Shown here piece after piece: positions 18,867-27,091 of a DNA stretch of 64,000 nucleotides. The position numbers and the translations under genes were made by a program. Source of the DNA: Oscillospiraceae bacterium (GTDB lineage: Bacteria; Bacillota; Clostridia; Oscillospirales; Acutalibacteraceae); contig SVPV01000005.1 in NCBI GenBank assembly GCA_015065725.1, forward strand, positions 1-64,000, in the 5' to 3' direction. The first letter of the stretch is position 1. The number at the start of each line of letters is the position of its first letter. The notes below the pieces were generated by a model that searched no databases, was not told the origin of the DNA, and saw only the letters and a list, made by a program, of their open reading frames with translations.

Positions 18867-20855
18867 GTGTGGAATAATATCATAAAAATCGACCCATATT
18901 TAGAACCTTATAAAGAGGATATTAAGCTTCGTGCCGATAATTTTGCTGTTAAAAAGGCCGAGCTTTTAAAGGATAATAAAAGCCTTTCAAGTTTTGCTAA
19001 CGGATATATGTATTTTGGTATAAACAAAACGGGTGACGGTTGGGTTTATCGCGAATGGGCACCCGAAGCCGACGCTGTATTTTTAACGGGTGAATTCAAT
19101 AATTGGGACACCTACGGAAATCCTTTAAAAAAGCTTAAAAACGGTGTTTTCGAATTAACGCTTGAGGGCAAAGACGCCTTAAAGGTTGGACAAAAAATCG
19201 AAACCGTTATACTTAAAGACGGCAAGATACTCCGCCGAGTGCCGAGTTATGCTACACGCGTAGTACAAGACCCTGTGCATCACTTTTGGCGTGCCGAGGT
19301 ATCGGATACAATTTGCGATAATTTCGTTTGGACAGATGACGGTTTTAAACCTCAAACCACGCCTTATATCTACGAATGTCATATAGGTATGTCGGGTGAA
19401 GAGGGTAGAGTAAACAGTTTCGACGATTTTAGAAAGAATGTTTTGCCCCGTATAAAAAAAGCAGGCTATAATACGCTTCAAATAATGGCTATAGCAGAGC
19501 ATCCCTATTATGCTTCGTTCGGATATCAGGTTTCAAGCTTTTTTGCGGTATCCTCACGTTTTGGAACACCAAAGGAATTCAAAGAGCTTATAAATACCGC
19601 ACACAAAATGGGAATTGCGGTGCTTTTAGATTTAGTTCATTCACATTCTATCGCTAACGAGGGCGACGGACTTAATATGTTCGACGGCAGTGATTATCAG
19701 TATTTTCATCAGGGTAATCGTGGCAATCATCCCGCTTGGGGAACAAAGCTTTTTGATTACGGAAAGAACGAGGTTATTCATTTTCTTCTTTCAAACATAA
19801 AGTTTTGGATGGATGTTTATCATATAGACGGTTTTCGATTTGACGGAGTGACCTCTATGCTTTATCACGACCACGGTTTAGGCTCGGCATTCACCAATTA
19901 CGATATGTATTTTTCACTTAACACTGATACAGAGGCGGTAACATACCTACAGCTTGCAAACGAGCTTATACACGAAATTAATCCGCGTGCTATAACTGTT
20001 GCCGAGGATATGTCGGGAATGCCTGGTATGTGCATTAAAACTGCCGACGGAGGTATAGGGTTTGATTACCGACTTTCAATGGGTGTGCCTGACCTTTGGA
20101 TAAAGCTTATTAAGGACTATAGTGATGATGACTGGAATATGGACACCCTTTGGTACGAGCTTACAACAAGACGTCCCAAGGAGAAAAACGTAGGCTACTG
20201 TGAGTCGCACGACCAAGCTCTTGTTGGTGATAAAACTATAATTTTCCGCCTTTGTGACAGCGAGATGTACCGTGCAATGTCAAAGGACATTGAAAGCCCT
20301 GTAATTGACCGAGGAATAGCACTGTTTAAGATGATAAAGCTTATAACCTACGCTCTTGCGGGCGAGGGTGTACTAAACTTTATGGGCAACGAATTCGGCC
20401 ATCCCGAATGGATTGATTTTCCGCGTGAGGGCAATGGTTGGAGTTATCATTACTGCCGAAGACAGTGGAGTCTTGCCGACAATAATATGCTTCGCTATAG
20501 TGACCTTTTGGCCTTTGATAAAAACCTTTTATCATTTTTAAAGCGGGAGAGGTTGCTTAATAAAAAAGCCGACTACGGTCTTACTCACAACGGTGATAAG
20601 GTTTTAACCTTTACTAAGGGCAAGACAGTATTTGCCTTTAATTTTAACCCTCTTGAGTCTTTTACAGGTTATTTTGTACCTGTAAAAGAAAAGGGTGAAT
20701 ATTCAGTAGTATTTACCACCGACAGTGCCGAATTCGGTGGCTTTGAGCGGGTTGACAAAAACTATAAATACAAAGCCGAAACAACGGCTGATGGAAGACT
20801 AGGCTTTAAGTGTTATCTGCCATCAAGAGCAGCTATTGTGTTTAAAAAAGTATAA
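18867..20855 (+). CDS. glgB: 1,4-alpha-glucan branching enzyme, eukaryote-like (GH13_8-type)
   Basis: GTG start after AAGGAGGG; IDPYLEPY, LTGEFNNWD, DGLNMFDGSDYQYFH, GFRFDGVTSMLYHDHGL, GNEFGHPEWIDFPREGN. Confidence 0.92.
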   Translation: MWNNIIKIDPYLEPYKEDIKLRADNFAVKKAELLKDNKSLSSFANGYMYFGINKTGDGWVYREWAPEADAVFLTGEFNNWDTYGNPLKKLKNGVFELTLEGKDALKVGQKIETVILKDGKILRRVPSYATRVVQDPVHHFWRAEVSDTICDNFVWTDDGFKPQTTPYIYECHIGMSGEEGRVNSFDDFRKNVLPRIKKAGYNTLQIMAIAEHPYYASFGYQVSSFFAVSSRFGTPKEFKELINTAHKMGIAVLLDLVHSHSIANEGDGLNMFDGSDYQYFHQGNRGNHPAWGTKLFDYGKNEVIHFLLSNIKFWMDVYHIDGFRFDGVTSMLYHDHGLGSAFTNYDMYFSLNTDTEAVTYLQLANELIHEINPRAITVAEDMSGMPGMCIKTADGGIGFDYRLSMGVPDLWIKLIKDYSDDDWNMDTLWYELTTRRPKEKNVGYCESHDQALVGDKTIIFRLCDSEMYRAMSKDIESPVIDRGIALFKMIKLITYALAGEGVLNFMGNEFGHPEWIDFPREGNGWSYHYCRRQWSLADNNMLRYSDLLAFDKNLLSFLKRERLLNKKADYGLTHNGDKVLTFTKGKTVFAFNFNPLESFTGYFVPVKEKGEYSVVFTTDSAEFGGFERVDKNYKYKAETTADGRLGFKCYLPSRAAIVFKKV

Positions 20856-20869
20856 ATCTTTAATATTAA

Positions 20870-20898
20870 AGGGCTGACCTTACTGTCAGTCCTTTTTA
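20870..20898 (+). terminator. Terminator after branching enzyme
   Basis: AGGGCTGAC-CTTACT-GTCAGTCCT followed by TTTTATTTT. Confidence 0.85.
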
Positions 20899-21014
20899 TT
20901 TTACAAAAATATATCGATAGATATCTATTTGTTGGTTTTTGTCTTTATAGTTATTAGACAACCCTCTACTGCCATAATATTGAATATACTGCTTTTACTG
21001 TGGGAGTAGATTAA

Positions 21015-22532
21015 ATGAAAAAAACCGTATTTATAAAAAACGCCGCTATACTTACTGCATCATCATTAATACTTCGCTTTGCAGGTATAATTTTTAAGGT
21101 TTGGCTTGCTGCAAAAATCGGTGCCGAGGGCATAGGCCTTTATCAGCTTGTGTTCTCAGTTTATGTGCTTGTTTCCACCTTTGCAACGGTAGGTATCTGC
21201 ACGGCAGTAACACGATTAATAAGCGAGGAGGCAGCCCTTGGCAGTAATAAGAGCATTAAAAGAATTATTCGACGCTCTATAGAGCTTACATTAATTATAG
21301 CTTTGGTTTCTTTAGCATCGGTATTCCTTGGTGCCGACTTTATAGCCGATAAATTTTTAGGAGATATGAGGGCATCGCTATCCCTTAAAATTCTAGGCTT
21401 TTCTTTACCGTTTATGGGGATTTCTTCCTGTATCAAAGGATATTTTATAGCATTTAGAAAAGCCACTCCGCCAGCCACCGCACAAATTATCGAGCAGTTG
21501 GTAAGAATTGGGATTATTATGCTTATAATAACGCGGATTAATACCCCCGATTTAGCAAGCTCGTGTGCTGCAATTTTGTTTGGTGATACTGTAGCCGAGG
21601 CGGTATCGGCAGTTTACATTTACATACTTTATTGCCTAGATAAAAAGCACTTATACAAGCTTTCAGGAAGAGCTGATCCACCATATTCAGTAACACGTGA
21701 AATCACCCGAATTTCAACTCCTATAACTATGGGCAGATACTTAAATTCAGGGCTTCGCACTATTGAAAACATACTAGTGCCAAAAAATCTTGCACGCTTT
21801 TCCACCTCCTCAAATGCACTTGCAGGCTTTGGTATGATAAAAGGTATGGCGTTACCGCTCTTGTTTTTTCCGTCGGCGGTGCTAAATTCCATATCCACCC
21901 TACTTATACCCGAAATGTCCGAGGCGGTAGCGGTAGGCAACTCTAACAGGCTAAAATCCGCTACCGAAAAAACAATTAATTTAACCTTGATAATCGGCAT
22001 TATGTTCGGTGCAATTTTTTTAGTTTTAGGCAACGATATAGGTATGCTTGTTTACAAGGACACCGAGGTCGGTTTTTTGATTTGTGCATTGGCTCCGATA
22101 GTACCCTTAATGTATTTAGACAGTATTTGTGACGGTATTTTAAAAGGTCTTGACCAACAGAATTTTTGTTTTAGAAACAGTATATGTGATTCTTCGCTTC
22201 GCATACTTTTTATAGCACTTTTATTGCCCGTTACGGGACTTCGCGGATTTATAGGTATAATGTATTTTTCAAACGCCTTTACCTGTATTTTAAATCTTAG
22301 GAGGCTTATAAAAGTAACCGATGCTAAAATTAGTCTTTTATCACAGTTTTTTCTGCCCCTTGTCACCTCACTGTTCTTGGTGCTGATTTTCAATTTTATT
22401 TTAATTCCTCTGAATGCCCCCGCTTTTTTGCGTGTAGCTTTGGTTGGTGTGTTAAGCATTGCGGTTTATTTTATATTGCTCAGGTTTTTCGGTGTGATTG
22501 ATTTTAAAGCCTTTAAAAATAGCCAAAATTAA
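21015..22532 (+). CDS. Oligosaccharide flippase family / SpoVB-like membrane protein
   Basis: 505 aa multi-pass; N-terminal AAILTASSLILRFAGIIFKVWLAAKIGAEGIGLYQLVFSVY. Confidence 0.88.
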   Translation: MKKTVFIKNAAILTASSLILRFAGIIFKVWLAAKIGAEGIGLYQLVFSVYVLVSTFATVGICTAVTRLISEEAALGSNKSIKRIIRRSIELTLIIALVSLASVFLGADFIADKFLGDMRASLSLKILGFSLPFMGISSCIKGYFIAFRKATPPATAQIIEQLVRIGIIMLIITRINTPDLASSCAAILFGDTVAEAVSAVYIYILYCLDKKHLYKLSGRADPPYSVTREITRISTPITMGRYLNSGLRTIENILVPKNLARFSTSSNALAGFGMIKGMALPLLFFPSAVLNSISTLLIPEMSEAVAVGNSNRLKSATEKTINLTLIIGIMFGAIFLVLGNDIGMLVYKDTEVGFLICALAPIVPLMYLDSICDGILKGLDQQNFCFRNSICDSSLRILFIALLLPVTGLRGFIGIMYFSNAFTCILNLRRLIKVTDAKISLLSQFFLPLVTSLFLVLIFNFILIPLNAPAFLRVALVGVLSIAVYFILLRFFGVIDFKAFKNSQN

Positions 22533-22603
22533 TGATTTTAATCCTTTTTTCCAAAAAAGCACCATAATACAAGATATTATATATATTATAATAATACTTT
22601 TCC

Positions 22604-22633
22604 TTGACGAAAATAGTGTTGTTAGGGTATAAT
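22604..22633 (+). promoter_or_regulatory. SigA-type promoter of topoisomerase operon
   Basis: TTGACG - 18 nt - TATAAT. Confidence 0.7.
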
Positions 22634-22668
22634 GTATCTTGAATAATTATGTAGCAGGAGAGGACTTA

Positions 22669-24651
22669 ATGGCTAAAACAAAGGTTGAATACGGTAACGA
22701 AAGTATTAAAAAACTTGAAGGGCCCGACCAGGTACGGCTTCGTCCCAGTGTTATATTCGGCTCAGACGGTCTTGACGGCTGTGAACATTCGGTTTTTGAA
22801 ATAATTTCTAACTCTATAGACGAGGCACGCGAGGGATACGGTAAAAAAATCGTGGTGACTCTTTACTCCGACGGTTCTATTGAAGTACAGGACAACGGAC
22901 GCGGTGCACCTGTTGACTACAACAACAAAGAGCAATGCTATAACTGGCAGTTACTTTTCTGTGAGCTTTATGCGGGCAGTAAATACGACAATAATTCGGG
23001 TTCTGACTACGAGTATTCGATAGGTCTTAACGGACTTGGTCTTTGTGCTACACAGTTTGCTAGTGAATATATGGAGGCCGAGATTAAACGTGACGGCTTT
23101 AAGTATAATGTCCGCTTCCAAAAGGGCTTTAATGTAGGCGGTCTTCAAAAGGAAGAGTATTCGGGCAGAGATACGGGTACTAAAATTAAATGGAAACCCG
23201 ACATTGAGGTTTTTACCGACATTAATATTCCCCGCGAATATTTTTTGGATACCCTTAAAAGACAAGCTATTGTAAACGAAGGTCTTTTGTTTGTCTTTCG
23301 TGAGCAACAGGGTTCTAAATTTGTACAGACCGAAATTATTTACCAAAATGGTCTTACCGACTATGTAACCGAAACTGTAGGTGAGGAAAAGCTTACCTCG
23401 GTACAGTATTGGCAGACCGAGCGTAAGGGCCGCGACCGTGAGGACAAGCCCGAATACAAGGTTAAAATAAATGCGGCACTTTGCTTTAGTAATCTGCATA
23501 CATTAAAGGAATATTACCATAACTCAAGCTGGCTTGAATACGGCGGTGCACCCGAAAAGGCAGTACGTACCGCATTTGTATCGCAAATTGACGCTTATAT
23601 TAAGCAAAGCGGCAAGTATAAGGCGAATGAGAGTAAAATAACATTTTCTGACGTTGAAGAATGTCTGGTGCTTGTAGTATCCTCATTCTCAACCATAACT
23701 TCATACGAAAATCAGACCAAGAAGTCGATTACCAACCGCTTTATTTACGAAGCTATGACCGACTTCTTCCGCAAACAGCTTGAAATTTATTTTATAGAAA
23801 ACAAGGCAGAGGCTGACAAAATTGCCGATCAGGTTCTTATAAACAAGCGTAGCCGTGAAAAGAGCGAGCGTGAGCGTGTAAACATAAAAAAAGCTCTGCA
23901 AACAAGCAATTCTATGGTGGATAGGGTGCAAAAGTTTGTTGACTGTCGTACCAAAGACGTTGCAGTTCGTGAGCTGTTTATAGTTGAGGGTGATTCGGCT
24001 TTAGGCTCGTGTAAATTGGCTCGTGACGCTGAATTCCAAGCAATCATCCCCGTACGCGGTAAGATTTTAAACTGCCTAAAGGCTGATTATGAACGTGTAT
24101 TTAAAAGCGATATTATAACCGACCTTATAAAAGTGCTTGGTTGCGGTGTTGAGGTTAAAACCAAGGCACGCAAGGATATGACCACCTTTGATTTGGACTC
24201 ACTTCGTTGGAATAAGGTAATTATTTGCACCGATGCCGACGTCGACGGTTTCCAAATCCGTACCCTTATTTTGACTATGATTTATAGACTTATGCCCACA
24301 CTGATTAATGAGGGCAAGGTTTATATTGCCGAAACTCCGCTTTTTGAAATAGGCACAAAGGAAAAGACCTACTTTGCTTATGACGAAAAGGAAAAGAACG
24401 AAATTTTAGCAGAGCTTGGCGATAAAAAATATACCCTACAGCGTTCAAAGGGACTTGGTGAAAACCAACCCGAAATGATGAACCTTACAACTATGAATCC
24501 GCAGACCAGAAGACTTGTTAAAATTATGCCGCAGGATGCCGAGAGAACAAGCGAAATGTTCGACCTGTTGCTTGGCGATAATCTTCAAGGACGTAAGGAT
24601 TTTATTGCCGAAAACGGATATTTATATATTGATGAGGCTGATGTTTCCTAA
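22669..24651 (+). CDS. Type IIA DNA topoisomerase subunit B (divergent GyrB/ParE)
   Basis: MAKTKVEYG start after AGGAGAGG; GHKL motifs (NSIDEA, DNGRGAPV, GLNGLG), TOPRIM IVEGDSALGSCK..RGKILN, DADVDG. Confidence 0.92.
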   Translation: MAKTKVEYGNESIKKLEGPDQVRLRPSVIFGSDGLDGCEHSVFEIISNSIDEAREGYGKKIVVTLYSDGSIEVQDNGRGAPVDYNNKEQCYNWQLLFCELYAGSKYDNNSGSDYEYSIGLNGLGLCATQFASEYMEAEIKRDGFKYNVRFQKGFNVGGLQKEEYSGRDTGTKIKWKPDIEVFTDINIPREYFLDTLKRQAIVNEGLLFVFREQQGSKFVQTEIIYQNGLTDYVTETVGEEKLTSVQYWQTERKGRDREDKPEYKVKINAALCFSNLHTLKEYYHNSSWLEYGGAPEKAVRTAFVSQIDAYIKQSGKYKANESKITFSDVEECLVLVVSSFSTITSYENQTKKSITNRFIYEAMTDFFRKQLEIYFIENKAEADKIADQVLINKRSREKSERERVNIKKALQTSNSMVDRVQKFVDCRTKDVAVRELFIVEGDSALGSCKLARDAEFQAIIPVRGKILNCLKADYERVFKSDIITDLIKVLGCGVEVKTKARKDMTTFDLDSLRWNKVIICTDADVDGFQIRTLILTMIYRLMPTLINEGKVYIAETPLFEIGTKEKTYFAYDEKEKNEILAELGDKKYTLQRSKGLGENQPEMMNLTTMNPQTRRLVKIMPQDAERTSEMFDLLLGDNLQGRKDFIAENGYLYIDEADVS

Positions 24652-24697
24652 AATTAAATGCTAAATCAATAACAAAACATAAAAAGGAGAGAGTTCA

Positions 24698-26941
24698 TTG
24701 CCTCCAAAAAAGAAAAAAACTCAAGAAAAAGTCACAGGGGGACTGCCCGCCGACGCATATATTGCGGGTGCAGGTATGGTGGTTGAGCAACCCATTACCG
24801 AAACCCTTGAAACCAACTATATGCCCTACGCTATGAGCGTAATTGTTTCGCGTGCAATTCCCGAAATTGACGGTTTTAAGCCATCGCACAGAAAGCTGCT
24901 TTACACAATGTATAATATGGGGCTTTTAAACGGTGGCACTATAAAATCGGCAAACATTGTGGGTAGAACAATGCAGTTAAACCCTCACGGTGATGCCGCT
25001 ATATACGAAACAATGGTACGTCTGTCGGAAGGCTACCAAGCACTTTTACACCCTTATGTGCAGTCAAAGGGCTCGTTCGGTAAAGCCTATTCGCGTGATA
25101 TGGCGTATGCCGCATCACGTTATACAGAAGCAAAGCTGGCGACAATTTCCAGTGAGCTGTTCCGTGAAATTGATAAGGACACAGTTGATTTTGTAGACAA
25201 CTACGATGCCACTATGAAAGAGCCGGTGCTGTTTCCTGTTACATTCCCGTCGGTGCTTGTAAATGCAAATACAGGTATTGCGGTAGGTATGGCAAGCTCA
25301 ATTTGTCCCTTTAATTTACGCGAGGTTTGCGAAACCACCATCGCATATATTAAAGATGATACAATTAATGTTGCAGATACTCTTTTAGCACCCGATTTCC
25401 CAATAGGCGGCGAGCTTTTATATGACCGCGAGGAAATGGAAGCTATTTATGAGAGTGGCAGAGGCAGCTTTAAGGTCAGGGGTGTTTATAGCTACGATAA
25501 ATCACAAAATTGTATCGATATTACAGAAATTCCGCCTACTACAACCTCTGAAGCTATAATCGAAAAGGTAATTGAGCTTGTAAAGGCTAAAAAGGTCACC
25601 GAAATTAACGATATTCGTGATGAAACCGACCTTAAAGGTCTTAAAATAACCATAGATCTAAAGCGTGGTGCCGATCCCGAGAAACTTATGAAAAAGCTCT
25701 TTAAATCCACACCGCTTCAGGATAGCTTTGCTTGTAACTTTAATATTTTAATAGCAGGCTCGCCTCGCGTTATGGGTGTAAAAGAGATAATTTCTGAATG
25801 GGTGGCTTTCCGTGAGGAATGTGTACGCCGTAGAGTTTATTTTGATTTAAGTAAAGCTCGCGACCGTTTGCATCTATTAAAAGGTCTTCAGAAGATTCTG
25901 CTTGATATCGACAAGGCAATTAAAATTGTCCGCGAAACCGAGGAAGAAAAAGAGGTTGTGCCAAACCTTATGATTGGCTTCGGCATAGACGAAATTCAAG
26001 CCGAATATGTAGCCGAAATAAAACTACGCCACTTAAACCGCGAATATATTTTAAAACGTCTTAATGACGTAGAAAAATTAGAGCAGGAAATTGAAGAAAT
26101 GCAGGGCATTTTAAATTCTCGCTCAAAGGTTATGAAAATTATTGTAAACGACCTTAACGAAGTTATAAAGAAATACGGACAGGACAGAAAGACACGTATA
26201 ATCAGTGCCGAAGAGGATGAAACCGATTCTTTAGTAGTAGAGGTTGATAATTCCCCCGTAACCCTTTTTTTCACAAAGGACGGCTACTTTAAAAAGATTA
26301 CACCCCAGTCACTTCGTATGAGCGGTGAGCAAAAGCTTAAAGAGGGCGACGAGATTACACAGATAATTGAATCGACCAATGCACACGAGCTTTTATTCTT
26401 CACAAACAAGTGTCAGGTTTATAAATCGCGAGTCGCCGATTTCTCGGACGGCAAGGCAAGCGTACTTGGTGATTTTGTTCCCTCTGCACTAGAGTTTGAT
26501 GAGGGTGAATATCCCGTTTATATGGTAAACACAAAGGATTACATGGGATATATGCTGTTCGTATTTGATAACGGTAGGGTATCAAAGGTGCCGCTTTCGG
26601 CATACGAAACCAAGACAAACCGCAAAAAGCTTATTAATGCCTACTGCGAAAAGTTTACACTTCACACCGTAATCCATTTAGTCGAGGATACCGATTTACT
26701 CTTAAAATCAACTAACGGCAGAATGTTGCTTGTAAACTCTGCAAGTATACCGCCAAAGACCACTAAAAACAACGGCGGTATTGCGGTTATGACACAGAAA
26801 AAAGGTCAGCGAATTTATACGGCAGAGCTTTACGAAAAGGGCAGTCTAGAGCCTGAACACCGCTACCGCACAAAAAATCTTCCTGCGGCGGGCAGTTTAA
26901 AACCCACAGGTGCGGCAGAGCAGGCAAAAATGGACCTATAA
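24698..26941 (+). CDS. Type IIA DNA topoisomerase subunit A (divergent GyrA/ParC)
   Basis: TTG start after AAAGGAGAGAG; DGFKPSHRKLLYTMY, NPHGDAAIYETM, AASRYTEAKL active-site Tyr region; short C-terminal domain. Confidence 0.92.
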   Translation: MPPKKKKTQEKVTGGLPADAYIAGAGMVVEQPITETLETNYMPYAMSVIVSRAIPEIDGFKPSHRKLLYTMYNMGLLNGGTIKSANIVGRTMQLNPHGDAAIYETMVRLSEGYQALLHPYVQSKGSFGKAYSRDMAYAASRYTEAKLATISSELFREIDKDTVDFVDNYDATMKEPVLFPVTFPSVLVNANTGIAVGMASSICPFNLREVCETTIAYIKDDTINVADTLLAPDFPIGGELLYDREEMEAIYESGRGSFKVRGVYSYDKSQNCIDITEIPPTTTSEAIIEKVIELVKAKKVTEINDIRDETDLKGLKITIDLKRGADPEKLMKKLFKSTPLQDSFACNFNILIAGSPRVMGVKEIISEWVAFREECVRRRVYFDLSKARDRLHLLKGLQKILLDIDKAIKIVRETEEEKEVVPNLMIGFGIDEIQAEYVAEIKLRHLNREYILKRLNDVEKLEQEIEEMQGILNSRSKVMKIIVNDLNEVIKKYGQDRKTRIISAEEDETDSLVVEVDNSPVTLFFTKDGYFKKITPQSLRMSGEQKLKEGDEITQIIESTNAHELLFFTNKCQVYKSRVADFSDGKASVLGDFVPSALEFDEGEYPVYMVNTKDYMGYMLFVFDNGRVSKVPLSAYETKTNRKKLINAYCEKFTLHTVIHLVEDTDLLLKSTNGRMLLVNSASIPPKTTKNNGGIAVMTQKKGQRIYTAELYEKGSLEPEHRYRTKNLPAAGSLKPTGAAEQAKMDL

Positions 26942-26952
26942 CACAAAAAGAA

Positions 26953-26995
26953 CCGTCTGACTAGTGTTTAAAAATTAAACCTACTCGTCAGACGG
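26953..26995 (+). terminator. Long hairpin after subunit A gene
   Basis: CCGTCTGAC..GTTTAA-AAA-TTAAAC..GTCAGACGG; a second hairpin GTCGGGTAAA/TTTACCTGAC follows at about 26999-27034. Confidence 0.55.
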
Positions 26996-27091
26996 CTTGT
27001 CGGGTAAATACAAACGCTTAATTCTTTACCTGACAGTAATAATATTTACTTTTATTTTTAAATTATACATTTTTATTTTTTGGAGGATAAA

